From the NCBI GenBank assembly GCA_013399015.1, contig VWZX01006241.1:248001-312000 (forward strand): a stretch of DNA of 64,000 nucleotides, in the 5' to 3' direction. A program made the position numbers and the translations under genes. The notes beneath the pieces are model-generated. The model saw nothing but the letters and a program-made list of their open reading frames with translations. It searched no databases and was not told the origin of the DNA. Source of the DNA: Galbula dea. Lineage: Eukaryota; Chordata; Aves; Piciformes; Galbulidae. Position 1 is the first letter of the stretch; every line of letters starts with the position of its first letter. This document shows positions 34,693 through 48,630 of this stretch, one piece after another.

Positions 34693-37600
34693 ATCATAAC
34701 CAACCCCAAAGATTTTCTGGGCACTTGATCACAAATTTATTCTTCCTGGACTTTAAAATAATCTTTCTAACTCAGTCCTTCAAGACCAGAGCAGAGTTCT
34801 GCTGTATGATGGCCAACACTCTGCCCTTTGATAGTACTCAATGGATTTAATCCTGCCACCACTATTTATCTGAGTTCCATGAAGAAATGGTGATTCTCAC
34901 CTCTGAGCAGTGCACACTGGGAAAGCTCAGAGACATGGAAAATGTGCTTCTGTTTAGTAGAAGCTGATGCAAATTTTCTGACTGCAGGAAAAGGAATCAA
35001 AGATGCTGCTGGAGAGAGCTCTACCACTGATGAGGCCAGAGTGGGTGTTCTGTGTCTTCTGTCTTCTCTGCTGGCTGAGGGCAGGATCTGGTCCTCTTGG
35101 CACTAGTGATGTCCTTTTGAAGAGTTTAAGTCAGGCTCTCACCTTTCTCCTTTAGCAGGAGGAGAACTCTCCTCCATCTAAACTACATGGTTGAGAGGTT
35201 GAGTTGGGACATCCAGAGTTTGTGACTACTGTACAAACATTTGCTGCTCATCCAGCACCAAAGCAGAAGTGCTGGTCTCTCTGCTCTGCTCTTTCCATCC
35301 CAATGCCACAACCAGAGAGGAAATGTGGTTGTATTACCACAGAGTGAGATGGTTAGCTTATGGCCATGAAAGCAGGATTGAACTGGCCAAGCAACAGCAG
35401 TATTTGGCAGTGGTCACATTCTGACATAGTCTCACCAGCTCTGCCATTTCCAAGACCTGTGCTCCCATCCATAGTGACTCCTACATTTAGTAGCTGTGCT
35501 GGTGGCAAAGGCCCAGCCTCCAGGATGTTGATTCAGACACCCAGACACTCAGCCACTTCCTGTTTGGATGCACAAAAATTATTTGCATCATTTAAAAACT
35601 GATGTTGGTTAAGAAAAACAAAAGGTTATTGTCAGAGGAGGCTGTAAGCTGAGTTACCTGCCCATGTACTATGGAAAAAAAGCAGAACAAATTGTCTCCC
35701 TCTCCCAACAGCAGCACACACACACATGCAGCACGTGCCCAGGAGCTACTTTCAACACTCCTGCACACAGGCACTTGTATTGCCACAACAATGCAGTAAA
35801 GCACTGTGATCCCCTGCTAAGCCTCCTCTTAGGGCTGTTTCATCCCAGGGTGACCCAAAATCCTCTCTAGCTACAGATCAGGAGCAGACACATGCCCAGG
35901 AGATGTGGTCTGCTGGCTGGAACAGGTGATAGAAAGAAATACAGGCTCCAGCATCTGCACCTGCTCTGCTGCCCAAGCAGTTATGGCTGGTGACAAGTTT
36001 TTCATTGCTAAATGCAGCTTTCCTCTGTCACAGACTTTACAACCCAACTTGGGGCATAAATGTGGTGCCTGAACTTCGGGTGACTAGAGGTCCAGGGGCA
36101 TGGATCTCAACCCTGAAGGCTTTTTGGGTGGTGACTGTGTCTGTAAGCTGGACTCACCTCTGCACCTAATACCTCATCCTTCATCTGCAAAAGCCAGGTC
36201 AGCTGCTGAGTGAAAGGGCAGACAAGATTCAGTTTTGGGCTAGCTGCTTCCAGGGAAAATGGTGGTGGAGAGGACCCTTTCCCAGCACTGCCAGTGTTGG
36301 AGTTTGCCAGACTACAAAGTCACAAAGCCTGGTTGTGTCCCAGGGCCATCTGCTGTGGTCAAACCTGGAGGGGCTGTCAGGACACCTTGCCTAGATACAG
36401 AGAGACATCATCTGCCTGCTCAGCTGCCCTAGGCTGTGTATGCAGCCACTGCCCCTGTGGCTTCTTCACTTCCAGAGTTGGAAAAATTAAAAAAAAAAAG
36501 TAATTGCAAAATATTTTTGGGGAATCCTTGGAAGTGATCTCTTCCCTTATGTCTGCAGGATCTGGATGTCTGGTAAAGCCCAACTGCTCCATGCTCAGCT
36601 CTCTCAGATACACAAAACCCCCAGATCCTTGATTCAAATGTTCAAGAAGGGAGTTGTCCTGGATGCTTCACATCCTACTTCCAAAATATTATCAATGTGG
36701 CCTTTCTTCTGTTTTTCCAGTGCCTTACTAGTCTACTCCCAATGTCTAGGGAAGGCTGATGACTCAGTAGGTTTTTCCCCACAGTCTGGACAAGCAATCT
36801 CTTGGCAGATGCTGTTTATGACTTAGTTGCAGATGGATTTACCTATCCTGCCTTCTTTTTAGTGGAGATGCAATTAGTCATGTGGGCCAGGAGCTTCAAA
36901 AGTGGCTGCATGTCTCTGTGCCCTGACTAGTCACACCTACCCTAGGAACAAACAGCTGGGCACCACATTTCACTGTCCCTCTGAAAAGTCTTTGCCAAAG
37001 TGCATTTTCCAAGCCAAAATTAGGTGGGCGCACTGTTTAAGCTAAGGAGTAAAAGGCAAATTGCAAATAACAAATGACAAGAAGTGAGTTCTGAGTCATC
37101 CTCAGCCAGTGACAGGAGCTCTGCAAGCAGAGCTTAGGTCATAACTTCATTGCTATTGTAGGTGCAGGACTATAATCTGGCACCCACAGCCATAGCTGTG
37201 TTGAGTCAGCAAAGAGAACAAAAGCCAAAAAACAGTTAAAGTCTTATTTTTGTTACTGCTTTTAGCAAGTTTTTCTGAATGTCTTTCCCAGCAGAGCAAA
37301 CAAGCAAAGTCATAGACTAGGATTTCTCAGAATAAAGTTGCAAACTGATTATTGCAATGTGTTTCAAAGGTCAGGTTGAAGGTTCCCGACTCATGGCATC
37401 CCAGGGTTCTTGATGTTTGAGTATACTTTTAGATTTTATCATCTGGTACCAATTTGTCAGGTGAGCAGTGGTCATAAAAGAAACCACCACTCCGAGAAGA
37501 CAAAGATCTCCCTCCCACAGTCTAACCAACAGAGCACATAGTGCATGCTCAGAGCCAGCTTGGAGACCTGGAGCAGGGTGCAGAGTCCTCCTGCTTCCCT

Positions 37601-38398
37601 GTGCACCTTGGGCTAGCAGCAACCAGAAATGTTATCTAGCAATCCTAAGCAAGTCTGGTACAAATCATGGATGATGGCAGAAGGAAGGATCCAAGGCCTT
37701 TTGCTCATGGAGGGGATCATGCTGCCAGCTCCCTGAGAGAAGATGAGAGCTGCCTACTCTTGCCACAAGACCCAGGCAGGAGCAACTTTTCCCCGTAACC
37801 CAGCACTCAGAATCACAGCATGGCAAGACACGATGTCCAAACACAGATTCCCAGATCCACCTGAAACTGCACACCCCAGGTGCCACCTGCACATTTCCCT
37901 CTGTTGGAGGAAAAGAAGACTTTGTATTTTCAGCTTCATCTACTTTCCCTTCTCTGAGAGCCAGCCAACCACAGTGCTGTACAAAGCTAAACCTTTGATT
38001 ACAAAGTTGAAAACAAAGTTAAAAACATGGGAAAATGCAAATGCAATGATACAAGGCAGATCTAGCCAAGATTGCTCCTGGTTACCGCCCAGCCTGCTTT
38101 CTGGTGAATATCCCTGCCCATAGCTCTAGTAGCCACACGCCTCCAGAACACTGTCTGCAGGATCAAGATCCTTGAACACCTCTCTTCCCATCACTTCTTT
38201 TTTCACCCATTTTCTTTCTCTGTCTCATGCTGCCATTTGATGCAAGTATGCAAGGGATCTTTTCTTACTCAGTCTCCCTGTCCTTGCAGACTTCCCAACT
38301 TCTCTGCTGAGTTCTCTCCTTCAAGGTTAAAGCATTTTCTTTTTGCTTACAAGATGGTCACACTATTTAGTAACTCTCAATGAGCCTGCATCACTCTC
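34693..38398. other. 3.7-kb non-coding stretch, no gene recognised
   Basis: A (CA)6 run at 35715-35726 and a short A-rich run at 36488-36498 are the only simple repeats. Frames reach 126 codons (37743-38123) without recognisable domains. No splice-supported exon was seen. Confidence 0.6.
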
Positions 38399-38625
38399 AA
38401 ATCACAGAATCACAGAATCATTAAGGTTGGAAAAGATCTCTAAGATCATCCAGCCCAACAATCCATCACCACCATGCCACTAAACCATGTCCCTAAGTAC
38501 TACATCTAGGTGTTTTTTAAACCCTTCCAGGGATGGTGACTCCACCAGTGCCCTGGGCAGCCTGGGCCAGTGGCTAACAACTCTTTCTGGGAAGAAATTT
38601 TTCCTGATATCCAATCACCTGCAGT
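38399..38625 (-). mobile_element. CR1 LINE 3' fragment, minus strand
   Basis: On the + strand it opens with the reverse-complement octamer tail TCACAGAATCACAGAATCA, followed by TTAAGGTTGGAAAAGATCTC, ACTAAACCATGTCCCTAAG, CCAGGGATGGTGACTCCACC and AGAAATTTTTCCTGATATCC. These are the reverse complements of the blocks in the 2096 and 10.4-kb copies, so it is the same 3' type. The tail is well kept and divergence looks lower than in the other remnants, so this may be one of the younger insertions. Confidence 0.95.
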
Positions 38626-41301
38626 TTTCTTCTCAGCTCTCCTCTGCACCCCCACAACAATACCGGTGCTAACACAACTACCTGGCAGGTTCAGAATTAA
38701 GGAGCTGGAGATGCTCCTGGGGCTTTTGAGCAATTAAGCCATGCACTAGCTTTGCAAGACTCCTAGGCTTAAGGCAGCCCAGCACCACCAGAAGACAGAA
38801 GTCAACAGGCACCAGAGCTCTCCATGGGTTTCTTTTGTTGTCATCCAGTGCCACATCTTGCCTGTTTGTATGAGACTGAAAGGAAATTCAAGAAACAGAG
38901 CCAAGGCAAAACAGGTCTAGAGGAAAGAGCTCACAAACTGGAAACTCTTCAAAAGGCATGCAAGGTGTTTTCAGCTCTGCTTCAACATACTAGACGTCAC
39001 ACAAGGCAGCCCAGAGCTTAGGCTGAGAAAAGCTGTAGGAAGGACCTAGGGTTGGACAGACTTGGGAGGAAGTGGAAGAGGATGTGCCTGTGGATGTCAT
39101 AGGCACTCATGGGGTTGTCTGTGGAAAGAAATTGCAAACTACTGTAATTGATTAAGAAATGGAATAATCATGCAATCTACTGATTACAGAAAGGGGTTAT
39201 TAATTCACCAGACAGGTCCAGCATAGGCCCTGTCAAAGCATTAGGGCAGATGCTGTGGGGAAGAAGAAAAGCTGCATGAATAGCTGCACTGGCTGCACTC
39301 CCCTCCAGGGCTGAGGAGAACTGAAACTGTCTCCAGGAGCAAGTACCATGTGCAGGAGTGCACAGGGCATAGTCACACCACACATGAATACCAACTGAGT
39401 TTGCTACACCAAGGATTAAACTGATTCAGCCTCTGATTTGATCCAGAGATGCCCTGGAGACTGCTATTGTGAGATTCATGTCACCTGAGGATCCCTTCCC
39501 AAACCACAGTAGAGTCCAACTCACCTGTTGGACCTGTTAAGACCAGAGTTCAGTCTGATACTAAGACATCCATGAGGTGTCTTCACCAGCCAGTGGTGTT
39601 TAGGAGGAGGCTGGAGGTGTCACCTTCAGGGTGAGCTAACCTTCACTTATGTTTCTGCAGGCTCTAAAGTAAAACAGATCTCCCACAGCAACTTCTGAAG
39701 CCTGGACATCAGCTGATGGGAGACACCTGCCTTAACCTCTGGATGTAGGTGTATTGGTCACAAACTGAATCTGATTCCAGATGTCATGGGAGAGGAAGTC
39801 CTCTCTGTGCCCTGTCACTCTTCCCAACCTGTGCCTTTCCTACCCTTTTATTTTGCACAGACTCTGAGATTTGCTGGCAGAAAAGCTCCTGTACACCCCA
39901 CAGGGCACGAGCTCACAGAGCAGAGGTACAAGCTGACTGCTGCCTTTCCCCAAGCCTTTTGGCCATTTGACATACTTCATTTGGCCAGTCTCTCCAGACA
40001 GAAGCAAGGATGCTCAACGAGATCCCCACATGCCCAAGGCTATGCATGTGTCAATAGGGCATCCCACCTCCTCTGCTGGAAGGTCACTTTACCCAAGGGT
40101 CACCCAGGCATCATCCTTTCACAGAGACCAAACAGTATGTGAAGATAAAAGGAAAACTCAGCTCCTCTATGGAGATACTCTGAGTGGCCAAGGCATCTCC
40201 AGGTCTTGGCATGTCTTGGCTATAAGAAGCACTGGAGCTTTATCTCCCACTTGGCCGAAGCCAAGCGCGCTGCAGAGCAGAGGCAGATTACCTGGTCTCA
40301 GGCCTGTCCGGTTAATCCATGCTCAGTTTCTTTATCCTGTCTGTCTATATATAACCTCCCTCCTGGCCACCTGCAACCACCATCACACTCCAAGGGGGTA
40401 GGTGGGCAGAGGAGACATGCAGGGAGCACCTTGATGGTCCCCAGCTGCTGCTCCAGGCCTGGTATCATTGGGATGTGTGGATGGGGAGGAAACAGCAAAC
40501 AGCACCACATGCCTGGTCACACAGGGAGTTACCATGGTCTCCTCTGCACCCCTAACACCAGGCTCTTTTGAGTGGGGCTGGGTGGTCTTGCAAGCACTAA
40601 TGGACAAGTTGGACTCAAACCAGGCTGGTGATGAAAGGAGAGATGCAGAGCACAGGGGAATGGGATCTGGGTCACTTTCAGTTGTAGGGATAAGAAATCA
40701 ATACAAACAAGAGAAATAGAGGAGGTAAAGACATGGTAAGAAGAAATGATGGGACCTGTCCCATCATGGGACTGCTGGGTGGGACCAGGAGACACAGGTG
40801 CTGTGCTGGGCAGACCGGAACAGCCGAGGTGGGATGGAGGAGCTGCTGACAGGGCTGGTACAGAGCAGGAATCAGGGTCCCACAGCAGGGTATGAGTCTT
40901 CCTCACATTTGGAGACACAGTGTCCCATGCAGACTAGTTTCATCACTCCCACTTGCACAAAGCCCTGCTTGATGTTACCAGAGACGTCACCTCACACACT
41001 GCTGCTGGGGGTACATGACACTGTGGTGATGCTGAGTCTGCTGAGAAACAGCTGGAGAAAAGCCTCTGCTCACAGAGTGCTTTCTGTTGGAGGAAAAAGA
41101 GGAGAAATCCCAGTTCTCCATCCTGTCAGGTTTATATTTTAGGAAGTTCCCTTCCATCCTCCCAGACATGTTGTCCATTTAAATACTGATCCTCCTCCTT
41201 TGAATGTGCTCTGTACCCACCCACCTAGGCTTGCCATGTGTCAGCTTGCCTGTCTGATGAAGCCAAGACAATAAGCTCAAGGCACATGTTGATTTGTTAT
41301 T
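38626..41301. other. Non-coding stretch, no gene recognised
   Basis: Frames of 118, 144 and 121 codons at 39786-40571 overlap one another in all three phases of the + strand, which is not how coding DNA looks. TATATATAA at about 40347 is AT-rich but has no gene downstream to serve. No repeat family recognised. Confidence 0.6.
40745..40766. repeat. Perfect 10-bp inverted repeat, 2-base centre
   Basis: ATGATGGGAC, CT, then GTCCCATCAT: a 22-base near-palindrome. The core GGGAC unit recurs just downstream (CATGGGACTG, GTGGGACCAG). No function is known. Confidence 0.9.
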
Positions 41302-41333
41302 AAAAAAAAAACAACAACAACAAAACAAAAACC
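41302..41333. repeat. A-rich (CAA)n tract
   Basis: A run of A followed by four CAA units and CAAAA units. Confidence 0.9.
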
Positions 41334-44300
41334 ACCGTAGTGTCACCTCCCCTGGATTTGTCAGGGGAAGGAAATGCAGAGCAGCTCCATGCTGCATGTC
41401 CCAGGAGTACTCTGTCCTATGGAGGTCAATCCCACCCTGCAAACCTCTCTGACAAAGGCACCACGCTGGGATCCCAGAGCTCTGTCACAGCCCTGCAACA
41501 GACCATGGTGGCACCAGGGCCCAGGCCACCAAATCCTGGGGATCTGCACTAAAATTCATGCAGGGTTTGTGCCACTGATTTAAATTACTTTCCAGCATCC
41601 AGATAGCACCAGAGGGGCTGGCTGTGCCCCTTCTGATAGCTCCATTTAAAGTCTAATCTGCCCTCACCACAGAGGTAATCACTCAAAGCACAAAAAACCC
41701 ACCACAAGTGAAAAGGAACAAAAAAAGGGCCTTCAAATTCCTTGGAAATCAAAATGTTGAAACTTTCTCTATAAGAATCACTTCCTGGATTTCCTTCCTG
41801 GTGTGAGCAGGCATGTTCCCTCAAACAAAAGTAAAATTCATGAGCATCAGTTTCAGAAGAAAATTGCCCACTAAGATGAGCAAAACAAATCAAAATGTTA
41901 TAACCAAAAATCTTGCAGCATCTCCAAAACATTTTCATCTTTCATTTCCTTTTCTTCCAGCTACAGAATTGAGACACTCTTGCAGAAAAATCCTGTCCAC
42001 TGAAAACTACATTTTTTTTCTTTGGTTAAATTAAATATTTGACAAGAGGAAACAACACAGGTTTACAAGTGGTTAGTGAAGACTGTGCTTGTTGCAGAGA
42101 TTTAATTTAAAGCCATTCCACGTGAGGGATTCACACATCCTCTCCACCCTCAGGAATATTTTACTTTTACTCTTTCTCACTCTTTTCTCCTCTGCTTGCA
42201 AAGCCAAGACTATCCAGTCTGGTGGGATGCAGTTGGCCTTTGTACAAATGTAAATTTGAACAAAATCCTATTTAGTTTGTGCTTGGGGACAATCAGAGCT
42301 TCTAGAGCCAAGGGCTTATTTCAGGGCCATTTGTGCAGTTTGACACAGACAGGAGCTCAGTTGAAGCCACCAAAAATATGTCAGTTTAGAGTCAGACAAC
42401 CAGGGAAACAGCTGGATGTCCTGATCCCTGCCCCATGCATCTGCTGGGAGACAAACCAGTGTGTGTATGGGATACAAAGACCCTGCTCCTGTGGGAGTTC
42501 ACATGTCCTCAACTTCCTGGGGAGAAGGAGGCTGGAAGGAACATAAAGATCTCTGGCAGGAGAGGTCAGGAGAGGAAAGTCTATTCCAGGGAGGAGAAAC
42601 AAGAACAGAGGATGGGAGAAAACCAGGAGGACAAGAATAACCAGAGCTTCTGCACCAGTAGCTGAGACTTGCAAGAGTTCAGAAAGCCCCAAGCCTAGGG
42701 ATTTATTAGAAATAACAAAGCAACCAGTGACAGTTCTGGCTGCTCGCTGCCCCAGCAGTGCTGGGTGTGCTTTGCTACTGAGTCTGCTCTTGGGAAAGCC
42801 TGTCAGAGAAACCTTCTCCCTGAAGAGCAATGAGTACAGTCTCTGCCCCAAGTTGAAGGGCTCCCAAACCTGCGCAGCAGGTGCTGAGCCTCTCTGAATG
42901 CCCTTAGCAGTGTCACAGCATGGTCAAAGAGGGCTGGATTATCACCTAGTCAACTAGACCAAGAGATGGAGACCTGTCCTGGCCATCCCATCCCAAGGTG
43001 GATCATTTGACTTGATAATTCCTGGCCATGGGCTGTAGATTTTTGATGAACTACTGATGATCTTTTATAAAGACATCTGAAAACACCAGCACCACGGAGT
43101 GGAGAAGAATATGGGTCAGTGGTGGTTCAACACAACTCAAATACCTTGGAGAAATCATAGGGAAAACAGGAAGCCAAACTCTCCAGCTCAGGTAAAGTAG
43201 GGAACTCCTCTCCATCAAAGAGTACTCTGCTCCCCAAGATGGTGCTGCAAGAGATCCTTACGCTGCAGGCTAAACCAGGCTGCCTTTGACTTGGACATAA
43301 AGTGTGGAGTGCACCCTTAGACTCAAAACACACCACTGGCCTCTGGCTGGGCCCTAGGTCTGCTTTTGTCTATAACAGGAAGCAAAATGCATGTGCATGG
43401 TATTAACTTCTTGCTCCACACAACAGAAGGCAATGGTCCAGTTTTGCCTAACCACCAATGATGTGAGGCATTCTGCAGCAGTGGGTGCAGGACATTGACA
43501 TGGTTCCCAGGGCATGGGCACTGGGGCTTCTGACATACTCATGTTCTGGAAGGGGACATCACAGGACCTCTGGTGCCTGCCTTCAGAGCCAGCTTGAGGG
43601 GAAATCAGAACAGGGATTTCAGCATCACTGTGAAGGCACCATAATGTGCAGGGAGAGGGAAGTGTGTCCTTTCATGTTAAGTGTTCTGAAAGTGGCTCTG
43701 CCCCATCAGGGAATGAGACAAAACAGCCAGGAAGGGAAATCTGTGTCCAGTTGGGGCACCAGTCCCCCCTGACATGCTGCACCCGGCCATGTCCTTGTGG
43801 CCTCCCCACACTCATCTTCTCTCCTCTTAAGGGGGACTAGAGGAAGGAGAGGGATCCTGATTTCTTATAGCATGGCCCTCTCCTTGCCTTTCTGGGAGCC
43901 CCCAACACCAGCTGCATCCACTGACACAACCAGACAGAGCTGGACGTAGGTCACTGCCTCTGCCACTTCTGCTGTGTGACATGAATGGCTTTGCTGACCC
44001 TAGTGCTTTGGAGCTTATGGCTGCTGATCCAGGTAGCCCCAGGACAGCTGTCCTGCTCAGTTTCTTGCTGTCAAAATCAAGTTGAAAATGCAGTTTGGGA
44101 GCTCAAAGTGCAAAATGACTTTGCAGTCCTGTCCTCCCTCTGTGACCAGGATCAAGCAGGGCAAGCATGTGCTCCTACCCCCTCTTTAAAACACTGTCTC
44201 TGCTTCCTGCCTCGCTTCTGGGGAAGCAGGAAAGTCACATGGTGACCTAAAAGCAAGTGCTGTGTGAGGGTTAAGCAAGAGGTGCTGACTGCATCTGTCT

Positions 44301-47300
44301 GGGAGCCAGCAGGTAAGTCAAGTATTTCCCCAGTACATGCCTCACACCTTGGAGCAGAGTGAGCAGCAGTGTTGCAACACCTCCTCCAAGCTCAGAAGAC
44401 GCATTAAAGAAGTTCACAGGAGGGAAGCACTTCTTCTAGGTCTGTTGCATAATCCACATAAGTAGATAAGCCTGTAATATTTGCACAACACCATGTCCCT
44501 TCACTGGCCTTGTTACTGGTCTCGTTTTGCAGGGCTTAATTCAGGGGATCTGATGGATTGCAGACACCTTTCAGGTCATCAGTTCCTTGGGAGGTAGCTG
44601 TGACCCAGCTGTAGTGTTGTGCTACCGGGAGCATCCAAGGGAGAGGGACATCTCACTGACAGTTGTACTTTAAGCTTTGCAAATCTGTCTTAAAGCCAAA
44701 TTGGAAATTGCACTATGACACTTATGGAAACTACGTGGGCAGCCTCTCATGTGGCAGTGCAAAACCACCATGGAAATAGAATGGTGACCTGGCAGAGATG
44801 AAATAAGCTTTGCACAAACACACAGATACACACAGCTTGGCTACATTCCCAGCTGACCATTTACTTGAACCAGAAGGCACAATATGTGGTGATTGGGTAG
44901 TGGCAAGGCTTAGGGATCAGGGAGAAAGATGGGACACGGGTGAAAGCATGGTCTGGAGTCTGCTTGGAACAGTCCTGCTTCAGTAACTCCTCTCTCTGGA
45001 ATTTACCAAGCAGCCTAAGGTTTGGGCATGGTAGTCTCTACCCAGCAAACAGGTGGCATCACCTTGTGCTTTAGTTCAGGCTGTGGGTGTAGGGAGGATC
45101 CAGCCAGCAGGCTCCAGGGATGTGTGTGCACAAAGGCACAGAGCAGAGCAATCAGCACAGAGCAGAGTCCTTCATCAAGTCAACAAGCAGGGAACAATGT
45201 TGTACCAAACACTGACCTCCCTTCAGGAGCTTTCTGCAAGCAAGTCCCATGTTTCACATTGAAAGGGACTTGGATGGTCAAAGCAGGAGGCTCAGAACTC
45301 AGCGGGATGTTACTCATAGATGTGTTAGTCCCTCCCTGACCTAAAAGGCTGGGGGACAGAGGGGAACAGCTACAGGAACCTTTCTGCCTTAAGGACCCTT
45401 GCCTTGTTCCAGGTTACACCAGATGGATCTTCACTTGCCAAGGGAATGCAAACCTCTTCACTGTTTCCCTGTTTGAAGCCTGAAATGCCTTGTCCTTGGG
45501 TGCAGAAGCCTTCAGGGATGTGCAGCTTTTCGAAATTGCTGCAGAGCTCTGGGAGGGACCAGAGTCCTAGAAGGGACTGTATTGCTCCTCCCCCTCTTTA
45601 AAGACATATAGATGCCCTATGCCTGAGGCTATTTAGAGGACATCAGTCCCAGCCCTGCTCTCACACTCTGGGGAAGATCCCAGGGCTTGCTGTGCCCCAA
45701 GTCCTCTGTCAGACCTCCTGGACTGCTTTGACTTGCTTCCAGGCCACAGCCTTTTGGCAATGTCCCTTCAGAAATCCTCCCCCAGGGTGTTCACAGCCAC
45801 TGGGTGGGACTTGCAGGGAAAATATGCATCAGTCGAAGGAACACAGGGTCAGGAGACATGCAATGGGAGAGCAGAGCCAGCGTGGCTGCAGCTCACAGCT
45901 CTGCTCCCTAGGTGAGTCACAGTTTCTGCCAGCACTGAGGAGAGGGCAGGGAGGCCTGGCCCAGGAGAAGGGTTTTCCATGCCCTGCTCCCTGCCCCTCC
46001 CAGGGATGATGACCTTATGACTGCTTGTGAAGCCACCTCTCCTGCCCCTTCCTTACATATCTGGAAGCATCTCTTCTACTTGCCCTGGTCCCCACCTTGA
46101 CCTCACTGTTCCACCACAGGCACAGCCTAGTCCTGGAGAGATGTTTTATCCTCTTCACTCACCTGCAGGAGCCTGCAGAAATATTCCCATATTCCCCAAA
46201 ATCTCTTCCTGAGGGAGTATCAAGAAGGCAAGCCAGGGAAAAAGGAAAGGAGTTGGCATAAGCTGTGGTAAAAGACTTTTCCACTTCTTGCTTTTCCTTC
46301 TTGGTAGGGATTGCAGTGCAATTTCAAGATTGCAAAATTCATGCTTGGGATTTTTTTTTTAAATGCTAATTCTGGATTTCCAATTTGAGCTGGCCAGAGG
46401 GCCACACTGAAATAACAGAAGACCATTTGTTTTCCTGAGGGAGAAACTAGAGGTTTGTTTGTTTTCTTTCAACATCAGAAAGTTAGATATCATATGTCTC
46501 ACTCCCTGAATTTTTTGATGGAAAAGAGCAGGTGGTTTTGTAGCATCAAATGCACCAGGAAAACACAGTCCTATTGCTTGAGTCGTGTCAAAATGATTAA
46601 ACATGTCAGTCACTCTTGTTTGTTTCACTCAAGGGTTAAATAAACAGCAGAGAGAAAAGGTTAGTCCTTTAAGTTCCAAGTGCTCATCTGTGAGGGTCAG
46701 ATGAAGCTCCTTTTCTAGGTGTGGGATCTCTAACAAGTCCTACAGGAAAACCAAGAAATGTCAGAGGTGACCTTCCTGGCAAATCAAATGTGAAAAACAA
46801 GGAAGCCACATTAGGCTGCTTTTTAAGGAAGCAAAAAAAGGGCACAGCCTATTTATTTTTCCCCAGCACATAGATCCTCTCTGAGGTCATTGTACTATTG
46901 TAAACCATATCTCAGTTTGATAACAGATTTTAGTACTGGTGCTTTGCAGCATTAGTCTTGTATGGGTCTAAATTCATCTAAAGGAGGAGCAGAGCCTTGG
47001 GGAAAGAGTGATGAACCTGTGGTTAGCCATGGTCAGCTGTGGTGTGGATATGATCATTTATTCACAGCTTTCTCCTCTTGTCCTCATCCAGAACCAAAAG
47101 ACAGTGTCCCTGGAAAACCCTGGGGGCTGGACCCAGAAAAAAAGCACAACTCTGTGCTCAAAGGAGCCAGTGGTCTTTTATTGTTCTCTTTTATGAGGAG
47201 CCAGTTTCCAACCAACAAGCACAGAGGGGTGCAAAAGTATGTGTCCTGCTAACAGCTCACATTGTCTTCCCTCTTAGATGTGTTCCTTTCCAAAGACCCT

Positions 47301-48570
47301 CCTCAACATGTAGAGGTGGCTTACCTTTTAAAGGTTTTCCTTTCCCCCAGGAGGGGCTGAGTCACCCAAATGAACCACAAAACACAGCCAAGAGGCAATA
47401 AGCACAGGGTTATCTAGTAAGTGCAAGAGTCTCCGTGGTTGATCTGCATCTCAGGGGTTACTTGAAGTCCTATGGCTACAAGGGAGTATGGGTTTTATGA
47501 AGGAAAAGATGCAATACACAAGACAATGCAGAAACAATGAGGTTCTGAGATCCAGTAGCCAGCACCAAGGCTTGTTCTCAGACCCATGGTGGAAACTGCA
47601 TGTCTGCTTTCTGGAATCACATCCATATTTTTCAGCAGTAGCTAACCCATCATAAGCCAAGCCAAAACTGGAAGCTGGTGTAGGCAGAGCTCCTGCATGG
47701 TCACAGGAGACTTTTGGAGCTGTCTGCAGAAGATCAGCATCATCTTCACTCCTGCCATGGTGCAGAGTGAAGAGTTAAATTCTCTCCTTCAGCAAGAGCA
47801 CAGAGGCAGCTGCCAGCTACCACCTGCTCTCATTCACTTGTGAGCTAGTCGAGGACACCATTCAGTTCTCCATTTATTCCCTATGACAAATCCAGAACTA
47901 CTGAGATCATGTATAAGAGGGAGTAGTGTGGCTGAGCCATTCCTCATGTGCATGGGAAGCTGGGCTGGTTGGGAGCTCACAGAGAGGGGAAACATCTTGT
48001 CACAGGAGACTCCTTCCCTCTGTGTAGCCAGGAGGGTGCTGTGTCCTGGGAAATGTCTCACTCAGCTGCAGGTAGCTGTTGACATCAACCAGCAAGGCCA
48101 TGGGCTGCCTGCTAACTGGTGTACACTGAGCTGCCCTGTCTAATGTCTGGGTCCCCATGCAGGAGTGTTTATACACCATGAACACCCTCTCTCTGCAGTG
48201 CATCAGTCTCTCCCTAGCAAACTTCTGCTCTGCTCCAGGCCAGCAGCAACACTCTGGAGTTTAGCAAACAATCCCATCACAAACAACAACAATCTGGGAG
48301 CAGTCCCAAGAAGGCCCAAGAAAGAGTCTGTTTGCACTGAACCTGGCCAGAAGTTGCCCAGCTGAAATGTGTTGCTGCAAATGGGCATGAACAGATATTG
48401 CAACTGCTGGAGGGAAACAGCCCAAGACTCATTCAAAATAAAGAGGGAACTATTTTTTAAAAATGGTCAATTGTGCTTAAAAACAGTGTCCTGTAGTGGA
48501 AAAATAACTTGCCTTTTAGACATTTCTGGCAATTTACCCTTTAAAAGGTTTTTTAAGAATGTTGGAAGAG
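41334..48570. other. 7.2-kb non-coding stretch, no gene recognised
   Basis: The longest repeat-free piece of the window. Frames of 116-156 codons exist (for example 42381-42851, minus) without recognisable domains. A signal-peptide-like start (MALLTLVLWSLWLLIQ) at 43985 is discussed among rejected items. Ten T lie at 46351-46360. I found no RNA gene. Confidence 0.55.
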
Positions 48571-48630
48571 GATATTTATAAATTATTCAAATAAAATATT
48601 TAGATTATTTCAAATTAAATATTTTTAAAT
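48571..48630. repeat. AT-rich low-complexity block
   Basis: About 60 bases almost wholly A and T, with three similar AAATATTT-type units (AAAATATTTAGATTATTTC, AAATTAAATATTTTTAAA). Confidence 0.75.

Noticed and set aside
39786..40571. Three long overlapping plus-strand frames as an exon
   Set aside because: All three phases are open together, which reflects base composition; no domain was recognised.
43985..44245. Frame starting MALLTLVLWSLWLLIQ, like a secretory signal peptide, with a donor-like CAG|GTAGCC
   Set aside because: The ATG context is weak, no Ig-like or other extracellular domain follows within several kb, and short hydrophobic starts are common by chance.
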